This document shows positions 18,930 to 25,879 of a DNA stretch of 64,000 nt, one piece after another. Positions within the stretch are counted from its first letter, which is position 1, and each line of letters begins with the position of its first letter. The notes beneath the pieces were generated by a model. That model had not been told where the DNA came from and did not search any database. It worked only from the letters and a program-made list of their open reading frames with translations. Position numbers and translations under genes: made by a program. Location of the stretch: contig PHDC01000002.1 in the NCBI GenBank assembly GCA_002842515.1, forward strand, positions 378,744-442,743, written 5' to 3'. The stretch comes from Bacteroidetes bacterium HGW-Bacteroidetes-5 (GTDB lineage: Bacteria; Bacteroidota; Bacteroidia; Bacteroidales; UBA932).

Positions 18930-19223
18930 CTAAATCTCTCTCTTTTTCTCTTTAACTTTTACAAGCAGATCTTTCAGGACACTTATGCAATCTATCACTG
19001 CATCTTCAAATCTTGATGAGTGGCGTTCAACTACCAGGTCGTTACCCGGTATAAAAATCTTAAACTGAACCTTCTTGTTTTCAAAATCCGGCAATAAACT
19101 AAGATTAACCTCAATACTGCGAATTTCATCGTAGTATTTTGGAAGCTTAGCAAGCTTCTTCTCGATAAATGTGATCAGTTTTGTGTCTGCATCAAACTTA
19201 AGTGACTGAATTCTGATGTCCAT
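18930..19223 (-). CDS. hpf: Ribosome hibernation promoting factor (short HPF/RaiA)
   Basis: A 97-residue ribosome-associated protein that blocks the decoding centre in stationary phase. The family fold is visible: DIRIQSLKFDADTKLITFIE at the start, then IEVNLSLLPD and a C-terminal basic helix (KDLLVKVKEKKREI). It is the short form without the dimerisation tail. The start codon is preceded by AAAGGAGGTTAAT, a strong Shine-Dalgarno sequence that is rare in this genome. The gene follows the recombinase stop by one base. Confidence 0.93.
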   Translation of the reverse strand: MDIRIQSLKFDADTKLITFIEKKLAKLPKYYDEIRSIEVNLSLLPDFENKKVQFKIFIPGNDLVVERHSSRFEDAVIDCISVLKDLLVKVKEKKREI

Positions 19224-19224
19224 A

Positions 19225-20136
19225 TTAACCTCCTTTTTTTGCTCTTGGATGAGCGGTTAGAAATGTTTTCTTTAGATTTTCAAACGAATTATGTGTGTAA
19301 ACCTGTGTAGCTGCCAAAGATGAGTGACCCAGGGCCTCCTTTATACTGTTAAGGTCTGCGCCATTATTAAGCAGATGTGTAGCAAATGAGTGTCTTAACA
19401 TATGCGGGCTCCTTTTTCCTGAAAAACCCTCATTTCCGGTAAGCTCTCTCTTCACTATTTTATTAACAAATGAGAGGTACATTGGTTCTCCTGTATCGGT
19501 TAAAAAGAGTCTCTTCTCTCTGTTTTCCGTGTAATACTCTTTCATCAATATAAGATAGGCAGACAACTCTTTTGTGAGCGAGTCGGGAATGGGAACCTCT
19601 CTTGTTTTATCTCCCTTACCGGTAACGCGAAAAAGTGAACGGGATCTGTCCCAGTCAGAGATCTTGAGGGTTGCAAGCTCTGCCCTTCTCATACCTGTAC
19701 AGTAAAGGGTAGATACAATGACTTTATCTCTGATTGCGAAAAGATCGTCTTCGGCAACCTCTTTAGAAAAATAGCCCTCCATTGCCGCTGCTGTGTAAAA
19801 CTCAGGTAATCTCTTCGCCTCTTTAGGGCGTTGTATTCTTTTAACAGGATTGACTTTAATTGCACCCTGCTTTACAAGAAAAGTGCAGTAACTACTTATT
19901 GCAGAGAGCTTAAGATTCACTGTTCTGGGAGAGAGTCCCCTTTTGAGAGATGCAACAACAAAAGCCCGTATTTGTGAAGGTACCAACAGGCTCTCCTCTA
20001 CCTCTCCCTCTTGAGGCGAGATAAAGCTATAGAGCTCACCTATACTCTCAGAGTAAATATTCAAAGTTCTGGGAGAGTATCTCTTTTGGACTCTCAAGTG
20101 TTCAATAAATAACTCAATCGATCTCATAATCCGCAT
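19225..20136 (-). CDS. Tyrosine recombinase (XerC/XerD type)
   Basis: A 303-residue site-specific recombinase, probably for chromosome-dimer resolution. The N-terminal SAM-like core-binding domain is at 1-90 and the catalytic domain at about 110-295. Catalytic residues are seen in order: Arg in CTGMRRAEL, Lys in TGKGDKTREVP, HxxR in HMLRHSFATHLL, His in LGHSSLAATQ and Tyr in VYTHNSF. Length and gene context (rpsU upstream, hpf downstream) are those of the Bacteroidales housekeeping Xer protein rather than a mobile-element integrase. An alternative ATG lies three codons downstream at 20127. Confidence 0.92.
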   Translation of the reverse strand: MRIMRSIELFIEHLRVQKRYSPRTLNIYSESIGELYSFISPQEGEVEESLLVPSQIRAFVVASLKRGLSPRTVNLKLSAISSYCTFLVKQGAIKVNPVKRIQRPKEAKRLPEFYTAAAMEGYFSKEVAEDDLFAIRDKVIVSTLYCTGMRRAELATLKISDWDRSRSLFRVTGKGDKTREVPIPDSLTKELSAYLILMKEYYTENREKRLFLTDTGEPMYLSFVNKIVKRELTGNEGFSGKRSPHMLRHSFATHLLNNGADLNSIKEALGHSSLAATQVYTHNSFENLKKTFLTAHPRAKKGG

Positions 20137-20145
20137 CTAATTTAA

Positions 20146-20184
20146 TAAAAAAAAATGACACTTTGTTATAAACAAAGCATCATT
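20146..20184 (-). terminator. Intrinsic terminator after rpsU
   Basis: On the minus strand a 14-bp stem (arms 20184-20171 and 20167-20154, with two G-T wobbles) has a three-base loop and is followed by a run of nine T (20155-20147). It sits 25 bases after the rpsU stop and ends rpsU transcription before the recombinase gene. Confidence 0.8.
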
Positions 20185-20209
20185 TTTACGCTTATGATAT
20201 ATTATAAGA

Positions 20210-20401
20210 CTACTCTTCGTTCAGACGCAGATTTTGAACATATACTGCTTTTTTAACCTCGTCTCTTCTTTTTACGGAACTCTTAACGAATGTCTTTCTG
20301 CTTCTAAGTTCTCTGATGGTTCCTGTCTTCTCGAACTTACGCTTAAATTTTTTAAGCGCTCTTTCGATGTTTTCACCCTCTTTGATTGGCACTATGATCA
20401 T
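20210..20401 (-). CDS. rpsU: 30S ribosomal protein bS21
   Basis: A 63-residue basic protein (IIVPIKEGENIERALKKFKR) that binds near the 3' end of 16S rRNA. In Bacteroidetes ribosomes, bS21 with bS18 and bS6 holds the anti-SD tail and hides it. The ATG at 20401 is chosen over the in-frame GTG at 20410 because all bS21 proteins start here and the SD spacing fits. A strong SD lies directly upstream. The gene has its own promoter and terminator, so it forms a single-gene unit. Confidence 0.97.
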   Translation of the reverse strand: MIIVPIKEGENIERALKKFKRKFEKTGTIRELRSRKTFVKSSVKRRDEVKKAVYVQNLRLNEE

Positions 20402-20410
20402 ATCGTACAC

Positions 20411-20418
20411 ACCTCCTT
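20411..20418 (-). promoter_or_regulatory. Strong Shine-Dalgarno sequence of rpsU
   Basis: AAGGAGGT on the minus strand ends nine bases before the rpsU ATG. Most genes here have none. In Flavobacterium johnsoniae, an SD on rpsU is reported to allow autogenous control by ribosomes lacking bS21, whose anti-SD is free. The same role is inferred here. Confidence 0.8.
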
Positions 20419-20429
20419 TTGTTGGGCTG

Positions 20430-20460
20430 CAAAAGTAGTCATTTTTTTGATATTCGGCAA
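20430..20460 (-). promoter_or_regulatory. Promoter of rpsU
   Basis: On the minus strand TTG (20460-20458), a 20-base spacer and TACTTTTG (20437-20430) match the Bacteroidetes -33/-7 promoter exactly. Transcription would start near 20425, giving a short leader that carries the SD. Confidence 0.75.
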
Positions 20461-20479
20461 TTTTTCACACTTTTTTTAT

Positions 20480-20487
20480 TAAATTTG
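20480..20487 (+). promoter_or_regulatory. -7 element of hutU
   Basis: TAAATTTG is a perfect match to TAnnTTTG, 25 bases before the hutU ATG. The -33 part is unclear. The divergent rpsU promoter lies 20 bases away. Confidence 0.55.
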
Positions 20488-20511
20488 CACCCCTCTAATT
20501 ATAATGCAATT

Positions 20512-22551
20512 ATGTCAATAGATTCGTTTAAGCGGGAGATTCTTGCAGGAATTCCACAGAGTATTCCTCCGGCAAGAGAGTGGGAAAATCAGATAAATCA
20601 CGCTCCAAAGAGGAAAGATATACTCAATCTTCAGGAGAAGAAGCTTGCACTCAAGAATGCTTTGCGTTACTTTCCCAAAGAGATGCACGAGGTTTTAGCT
20701 CCCGAGTTTGCAAAGGAGCTTGCAGATTTCGGAAGAATATATATGTACCGGTATCGTCCGACATACAAGATTGAGGCAAGGTCTATTTATGAGTTTCCTC
20801 ATAAATCTGTTCAGGCTGCCGCAATTATGCTTATGCTAAGCAATAATCTGGATTATGCAGTAGCACAACATCCTCACGAGCTAATTACATACGGAGGGAA
20901 CGGAGCTGTCTTTCAGAATTGGGCTCAGTATCTTCTGACAATGAAATATCTTGCCCAGATGACGGATGAACAGACACTTGTACTCTACTCCGGCCACCCT
21001 ATGGGACTCTTCCCCTCACATAAAGATGCACCAAGAGTTGTAGTAACAAACGGAATGGTTATTCCCAACTACTCAGATAAAGACCATTGGGAAAAATTCA
21101 ATGCTTTGGGAGTATCACAATATGGCCAGATGACTGCAGGATCTTTTATGTATATTGGGCCTCAGGGTATCGTTCACGGGACTACAATTACAGTTTTGAA
21201 TGCAGCCAGGATGAAGGGAAATACCGGAAGTGAAGATATCCGCGGTAAAATTTTTGTAAGTTCAGGGTTGGGAGGAATGTCCGGAGCACAACCAAAAGCG
21301 GCCGTAATTGCGGGAGTAATTGGAGTAGTTGCAGAGATAAACCCAAAAGCTGTTCACACAAGGCACTCTCAGGGCTGGGTAGATGAGGTCTATACCGATT
21401 TGGATCTGTTAATTAAACGCGTTATCAAAGCCCGTGAGTTAAAAGAGGCAGTATCTCTTGCCTATCAAGGGAATATTGTAGATTTATGGGAGAAGTTTAT
21501 TGAATCCGGAGTTGTTCCGGATTTGGGAAGTGACCAGACATCGCTTCACAATCCCTGGTCGGGAGGATACTACCCGGCCGGTATAAGTTTTGACGAGTCC
21601 AACAAAATGATGGCAGAAGAGCCTGCTAAGTTTAAGGAGGAGGTTCAGGCGACACTTCGTCGCCACGCCAACGCAATAAACACCCTTGCATCAAGGGGAA
21701 TGTACTTTTTTGATTATGGAAATGCATTTCTGCTAGAGGCTTCAAGGGCCGGAGCAGATATTATGCTGGAGGATGGTCGCTTCAGGTATCCATCTTATGT
21801 ACAGGATATAATGGGGCCACTATTCTTTGATTATGGATTTGGTCCCTATAGGTGGGTCTGTACCTCTTCTAAAGAGGAGGATCTTGCTCAGAGTGACCTT
21901 ATTGCTACAGAGGTTCTGGAGAGGATAATGAAAGATGCTCCATCTGAGATTAAGTCTCAGATGGCAGATAATATTCACTGGATTAAGGAGGCCGGAGCAA
22001 ATAAACTTGTAGTTGGTTCTCAGGCAAGAATACTCTATGCAGATGCACAGGGCAGGGTTGAGATAGCTTTGGCAATGAACAGGGCGATAAAGGAGGGAAG
22101 AGTTTCTGCCCCAATTGTGCTAGGCCGTGACCACCACGACGTATCCGGAACAGACTCCCCATACAGAGAGACATCAAATATTTATGATGGATCCAGTTTC
22201 ACTGCAGATATGGCAATTCATAATGTAATCGGAGACTCATTCCGGGGAGCCACCTGGGTATCCATTCACAATGGAGGCGGAGTCGGCTGGGGAGAGGTCA
22301 TAAACGGCGGGTTCGGAATGGTAATAGATGGAAGCGAAGAGTCTGACAGGAGAATTAAGGATATGCTTCACTGGGATGTTAATAACGGAATTTCACGACG
22401 GGCCTGGGCTCGTAATGAAGCGGCGATATTTGCAATCAAGAGAGAGATGGAGCGAACGCCTCTGCTAAAGGTGACAATACCCAATATTGCAGATGATAAA
22501 CTAATAGACCTGACCGCTGACCATACTTTCAACATCAAATCCAAGATCTGA
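20512..22551 (+). CDS. hutU: Urocanate hydratase
   Basis: The second step of histidine breakdown, urocanate to imidazolone propionate, with NAD+ as prosthetic group. The 679-residue protein is of the long Bacteroidetes type. Motifs include TYGGNGAVFQNWAQY near residue 125, MYIGPQGIVHGTTITVLNA, SSGLGGMSGAQPKAAVIAG for NAD+ binding, and GRDHHDVSGTDSPYRET. The ATG at 20512 is chosen by the family N-terminus and promoter position. No other hut gene (hutH, hutI, ftcD) is adjacent. The 3' end overlaps the convergent lipocalin gene by 51 bases. Confidence 0.95.
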   Translation: MSIDSFKREILAGIPQSIPPAREWENQINHAPKRKDILNLQEKKLALKNALRYFPKEMHEVLAPEFAKELADFGRIYMYRYRPTYKIEARSIYEFPHKSVQAAAIMLMLSNNLDYAVAQHPHELITYGGNGAVFQNWAQYLLTMKYLAQMTDEQTLVLYSGHPMGLFPSHKDAPRVVVTNGMVIPNYSDKDHWEKFNALGVSQYGQMTAGSFMYIGPQGIVHGTTITVLNAARMKGNTGSEDIRGKIFVSSGLGGMSGAQPKAAVIAGVIGVVAEINPKAVHTRHSQGWVDEVYTDLDLLIKRVIKARELKEAVSLAYQGNIVDLWEKFIESGVVPDLGSDQTSLHNPWSGGYYPAGISFDESNKMMAEEPAKFKEEVQATLRRHANAINTLASRGMYFFDYGNAFLLEASRAGADIMLEDGRFRYPSYVQDIMGPLFFDYGFGPYRWVCTSSKEEDLAQSDLIATEVLERIMKDAPSEIKSQMADNIHWIKEAGANKLVVGSQARILYADAQGRVEIALAMNRAIKEGRVSAPIVLGRDHHDVSGTDSPYRETSNIYDGSSFTADMAIHNVIGDSFRGATWVSIHNGGGVGWGEVINGGFGMVIDGSEESDRRIKDMLHWDVNNGISRRAWARNEAAIFAIKREMERTPLLKVTIPNIADDKLIDLTADHTFNIKSKI

Positions 22552-23016
22552 TGCATAGTTTTTCAGTTCGTTAATAGCCCTCTGGTCCGGTTTTCTCTCT
22601 CTGGAGAGAATCCACAGATACTTTCCAGAAGGGTCGCCAACCAGAGCGTTAGTGTACTCTGAATCAATTTTCAGAACCCAATAGTCACCGGCAAATGGCC
22701 AAAAAAAGCTTACTTTTAATTTTGAAGGCTCCTTTGGATTAGGAATCCAGGCCTTACCTTTTGCCTGTTTAATTCTGCTGTTGTCCTCTTTTAGCCTGCC
22801 TTCATTTGTTACTATAACTGTACCGTCATCTTTAAGTTCATAGTGTGCCGTTATATCTTCAAGCCCCTCTTCAAATGAGTTAGGGAGCCTGTATATTTCA
22901 TACCATTTACCCATATACTTTTCTATGTCAAACTCTTGTACGGAATCCAATGCCATATATGCAGTAGAGCAGGAGATTGTAAAAAGTGTAAAAATTCCGG
23001 ATATAAAATGTTTCAT
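22501..23016 (-). CDS. Lipocalin family lipoprotein (Blc-like)
   Basis: A 171-residue outer-membrane lipoprotein candidate. The signal peptide ends in a lipobox (LFTISC, Cys17). The lipocalin signature follows: FDIEKYMGKWYEIYRLPNSFE, then VTNEGRLK and YTNALVGDPSGKYLWILSR. Bacterial lipocalins (Blc) bind lipids and are often linked to envelope stress. The last 51 bases overlap the end of hutU on the other strand. A perfect 10-bp inverted repeat lies just before the start codon. Confidence 0.92.
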   Translation of the reverse strand: MKHFISGIFTLFTISCSTAYMALDSVQEFDIEKYMGKWYEIYRLPNSFEEGLEDITAHYELKDDGTVIVTNEGRLKEDNSRIKQAKGKAWIPNPKEPSKLKVSFFWPFAGDYWVLKIDSEYTNALVGDPSGKYLWILSRERKPDQRAINELKNYASDLGFDVESMVSGQVY

Positions 23017-23021
23017 TATTG

Positions 23022-23046
23022 ACTTATATTCTGTGTGAATATAAGT
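23022..23046. repeat. Inverted repeat upstream of the lipocalin gene
   Basis: ACTTATATTC, five bases TGTGT, GAATATAAGT: a perfect 10-bp dyad ending five bases from the lipocalin ATG. It could be an operator or a leader hairpin over the start codon. Confidence 0.6.
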
Positions 23047-23122
23047 TAACTACAAAATCCATACCGAATATAAAAATAGCTAAAGTGTATCAATTGTTAC
23101 ATTTTTTATCTCAATCCTCAAC

Positions 23123-23130
23123 TACTTTTG
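23123..23130 (+). promoter_or_regulatory. -7 element of the ferredoxin-like gene
   Basis: TACTTTTG is a perfect -7 element, 38 bases before the ATG at 23169. A TTG lies 26 bases upstream, longer than the usual spacer. Confidence 0.55.
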
Positions 23131-23168
23131 CATCACAAATCAAATATTAACCATTTAAGCAAAAAAAG

Positions 23169-24071
23169 ATGAAAAGAACTGTTATAAAGATAGATGAGCA
23201 ACTTTGCAACGGCTGCGGAAATTGTGTTGAGGGGTGTCACGAAGGTGCTCTCCAGCTTATAAACGGCAAGGCTGTAATGATTAGCGAACTCTATTGTGAT
23301 GGACTTGGTGCCTGTATTGGTGAGTGCCCGGTAGGTGCTATTGAGCTTATAGAAAAAGAGACAGAGCCATACAACGAGAGCGCAGTTATGGAGAGAATAT
23401 CTCCAAAGGGAGAGAAGGTGATTCTTGCGCACCTTAAACACCTTAAAGATCACTCAGAGATAGAGTGGTATAATGAAGGTGTTGAGTGGTGCTCAAAAAA
23501 CGGGATTGCTTTAGATCTCTCAAAAATTGCGGGTGAAGTTAAAAAATCTGAGATTGAACCTAAACTTGCTTGCGGTTGTCCCGGCTCAATGGAGCAGGAT
23601 TTCAGGGCAGCAAAACCATCTGCAGGCAATGTTACTCCGGTTCTCAGGAGCACTCAATCTCAAGATTCAGAGGGTATATCCTACGGAAAATCTGAGCTAC
23701 AACAGTGGCCCGTTCAATTACACCTTTTAAATCCAATGGCAGGGTTTCTTAAGGGTTCAGATCTTCTGCTCGCCTCGGACTGCTCTTCGTTCAGCCACGG
23801 ATCATTTCACAACACATTTCTCAAAAACAAGAGCCTTGCAATAGCTTGTCCAAAACTGGACTCCAATACACAGAGTTATATAGATAAGCTCACACTAATG
23901 ATTGATGAGTCGAAACTTAATACGATAACTGTTTTAATGATGGAGGTTCCCTGCTGTGGTGGTTTAATTCAGATGGCAAAGCTTGCCAGAGATAGAGCTA
24001 AAAGAAATATACCTCTGAAAGCAATGGTAATGTCTCTCAGAGGCGAAATCTTAAGTGAGGAGTGGGTTTAG
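23169..24071 (+). CDS. Ferredoxin-like iron-sulfur protein with extra cysteine domain
   Basis: A 300-residue cytoplasmic protein. The N-terminus is a two-cluster ferredoxin module: C13, C16, C19, C23 (CNGCGNCVEGC) and C43, C49, C53 (CDGLGACIGECP). In the second cluster the usual second cysteine is Leu46. A long C-terminal part adds CGCPGS at about 138, ACPKLD and VPCCGG, all cysteine motifs that could bind a further cluster. Similar proteins occur in many anaerobes without an assigned partner. Electron transfer is likely; the substrate is unknown. It stands alone with its own promoter and ends four bases inside the convergent DoxX gene. Confidence 0.8.
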   Translation: MKRTVIKIDEQLCNGCGNCVEGCHEGALQLINGKAVMISELYCDGLGACIGECPVGAIELIEKETEPYNESAVMERISPKGEKVILAHLKHLKDHSEIEWYNEGVEWCSKNGIALDLSKIAGEVKKSEIEPKLACGCPGSMEQDFRAAKPSAGNVTPVLRSTQSQDSEGISYGKSELQQWPVQLHLLNPMAGFLKGSDLLLASDCSSFSHGSFHNTFLKNKSLAIACPKLDSNTQSYIDKLTLMIDESKLNTITVLMMEVPCCGGLIQMAKLARDRAKRNIPLKAMVMSLRGEILSEEWV

Positions 24072-24496
24072 TTTTTAAACAACTTACCTAAAACAAAGTT
24101 ATCCAGAGAGAACTTGCCCGGGCCCTTGATAAAGAGGAAAATGTATGTTACCAGATATACAAGGGCAAGCTCTTTTGTTTGCAACGGATCATTTGCGTGA
24201 ATTACAAAAAAAGCCATTCCCATAGTAAACATTAAAGGGATAAGAGATAATCTTGTGAGTAGTCCCAAAATTAGGAACAGGGAGGCAAAAAATTCGGCAC
24301 CGATTGCCAACATTAAAGAGGTTTTTATCCCTACTCCCAATGGATCCGGAAATGCTGCAGAGATTGCTTCAAAGTTCTGTAACTTTCCCCAGCCGTGGGT
24401 AATCATAAGGAATCCTAACGCAACTCTTAAAAAAAGTAGTGCTACTGAACTTAATTCTTCTGTTGTTGATTTGCTTAACAGTAAAAAATTTTTCAT
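24068..24496 (-). CDS. DoxX family membrane protein
   Basis: A 142-residue protein with four hydrophobic helices. The DoxX signature is visible: LFLRVALGFLMITHGWGKL in helix 1, EFFASLFLILGLLTRLSLIPL in the middle, and MGMAFFVIHANDP. DoxX proteins are poorly defined; some associate with superoxide/thiosulfate metabolism (thiosulfate:quinone oxidoreductase subunits DoxD/DoxX, mycobacterial SodA-DoxX-SseA complex). Here it is the last gene of the thioredoxin-MarR-DUF302-DoxX operon, three bases after DUF302. Confidence 0.9.
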   Translation of the reverse strand: MKNFLLLSKSTTEELSSVALLFLRVALGFLMITHGWGKLQNFEAISAAFPDPLGVGIKTSLMLAIGAEFFASLFLILGLLTRLSLIPLMFTMGMAFFVIHANDPLQTKELALVYLVTYIFLFIKGPGKFSLDNFVLGKLFKN

Positions 24497-24499
24497 CGC

Positions 24500-24892
24500 T
24501 TATTGTTTTATGATTAAAGGTTCCAGTATCATCTCCATCTGTTCAAAGGCAGCTCCCATAACCTCCTCAACAATACCTCCATACTCCTTGGCCATTATTG
24601 CCGCGTTGAGACGGGAGATCTTCGTGACGCCCTGGGATGTTTCATAGACCGAAACCCTGCAGGGCATCAAGCTGGAGAAGAGTCTCTCTTTGTCCCGTTC
24701 GAGCATTTTCACCGAAAGAGATCCTTTGCAAACCTCAAAAACCCTTACCGGGAGAACTTCAAACCCCTTTTTATGAAGTGTATCCTTCAAGTCGTGAATC
24801 GCTAGAAGAGTCCATCCTCCTGCAAGAACAGCATCGTTTAGTCTCTGTGCTGTCTCCGTAAAATCATATTTGCTAGTATTTTCTATAAACAT
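24500..24892 (-). CDS. DUF302 domain protein
   Basis: A 130-residue cytoplasmic protein. The DUF302 pattern is seen: GWTLLAIHDLKDTLHKKGF, then VRVFEVCKG, and LMPCRVSVYETSQGVTKIS, with the two conserved cysteines (FEVCK, MPCRV). The family has a heme- or ligand-like alpha/beta fold and no firm function; it often sits beside sulfur and thiol genes. The 18-base gap to the MarR gene and three-base gap to DoxX indicate one operon. Confidence 0.88.
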   Translation of the reverse strand: MFIENTSKYDFTETAQRLNDAVLAGGWTLLAIHDLKDTLHKKGFEVLPVRVFEVCKGSLSVKMLERDKERLFSSLMPCRVSVYETSQGVTKISRLNAAIMAKEYGGIVEEVMGAAFEQMEMILEPLIIKQ

Positions 24893-24910
24893 ATTCGTTA
24901 TTTTAATTTG

Positions 24911-25258
24911 TTATTCGGCCAATTTTGATAGTGGCCCTGTAAGTTTTATTTTATCCTCCTCTATCTCTGCCAATTTTGAAATTCCCTTTTGAGTCAACGA
25001 AAAGTACATCTGCCTCTTATCCTCCTCTCCAAGCACTCTCTTGATAAGACCCTTATCCTCAATAGATCGGATTAATTTTGAGGTGTTGGAACAGGTAAGA
25101 TTTATCTGTTTAGCTATCTCTCCCGATGAGAGTCTCGCCTGCTTAAGAGAGCACAAAACCATCCCCTCGTTTAGACAAAGGTTGTGTGTTTTTTGAAATT
25201 CGCTCTCAAAGTCACTTATTGAGCGACAAATGTCTCTTATTACGCAAAGTTTTTTCAT
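24911..25258 (-). CDS. MarR family regulator, cysteine-rich
   Basis: A 115-residue winged-helix repressor. The DNA-binding helices are ARLSSGEIAKQINLTCSNTSKLIRSIEDKGLI, written here by its ends: ARLSSGEIAKQ...SNTSKLIRSIEDKG. The wing is RVLGEEDKRQMYFSLT with its conserved Asp and Arg. Five cysteines (5, 11, 28, 36, 56) in the first half suggest thiol-based sensing, for example by disulfide or persulfide formation. It is shorter than typical MarR proteins (about 140), with truncated terminal dimerisation helices. It probably controls its own operon and the divergent reductase. Confidence 0.88.
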   Translation of the reverse strand: MKKLCVIRDICRSISDFESEFQKTHNLCLNEGMVLCSLKQARLSSGEIAKQINLTCSNTSKLIRSIEDKGLIKRVLGEEDKRQMYFSLTQKGISKLAEIEEDKIKLTGPLSKLAE

Positions 25259-25264
25259 TTGTAA

Positions 25265-25738
25265 CTATTTTAATAACAGAGAGTCAATTATTTTTTTAAG
25301 TTCATCTTTTGGAACGGCCCCCTGGGCAATCTGAGGGTCCTGATTCATAGGGATAAAGAGTAGAGTAGGCAGTGCTCTGATTCCAAAAGCTGCTGCAATC
25401 TCTCTCTCTTTTTCGGTGTCAATTTTATATATGTATATCTTCCCTTGATACTCTTTGGCAAGCTCTTCAAGTACCGGTGATAGTTTTTTACAGTAGACAC
25501 ACCAATCTGCATAGAAATCCAAAATTGCAGGTTTATCTCCCAGGTACTTCCACTCTTGGGAGTTAGATTTGAAATCTGCCACTTTTTTCACAAATTCATC
25601 AGTTGTAATAGTAATTACAGCTCTCTTTTGCGAATCGTCTGACTGCTTATTTTTGTTATCTGTGGCCCTAGAACCGCAAGAAGTGACGGCTACAACGGCT
25701 AAAATAAGAGGAAATATAATTTTTAAAATTTTCATCAT
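25265..25738 (-). CDS. Thioredoxin-like lipoprotein
   Basis: A 157-residue exported thiol-disulfide protein. The signal peptide ends in a lipobox (AVTSCGS), so it is likely membrane-anchored in the periplasm. The thioredoxin fold shows AILDFYADWCVYCKKLSPVLEEL, given here as its core DWCVYCKK with redox pair CVYC, and the cis-proline in RALPTLLFI. It opens the MarR-DUF302-DoxX operon with a seven-base gap to MarR and faces the persulfide reductase gene across a 141-base divergent region. Confidence 0.92.
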   Translation of the reverse strand: MMKILKIIFPLILAVVAVTSCGSRATDNKNKQSDDSQKRAVITITTDEFVKKVADFKSNSQEWKYLGDKPAILDFYADWCVYCKKLSPVLEELAKEYQGKIYIYKIDTEKEREIAAAFGIRALPTLLFIPMNQDPQIAQGAVPKDELKKIIDSLLLK

Positions 25739-25762
25739 ATATGTATTAAAAGTAAATTTTTA

Positions 25763-25793
25763 CAAAAATAGATATTATTTCGTATGAAACAAA
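25763..25793 (-). promoter_or_regulatory. Promoter of the thioredoxin-MarR operon with half-palindrome in the spacer
   Basis: On the minus strand TTTG (25793-25790), a 19-base spacer and TATTTTTG (25770-25763) form a canonical promoter. The spacer contains TTTCATACGAAA (25789-25778), a near-palindrome in the position expected for a MarR operator. Confidence 0.6.
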
Positions 25794-25879
25794 TTTCCAA
25801 TAGAAAATATTTTGATAAATGAATAAAATTGACTTTCTTTGTGGTCGAAAAAAATTGACAAATTAATAAGAACCAGACA

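Noticed and set aside
19225..20136. Integrase of a mobile element
   Set aside because: No attachment-site repeats or cargo genes; length and context fit the housekeeping Xer recombinase.
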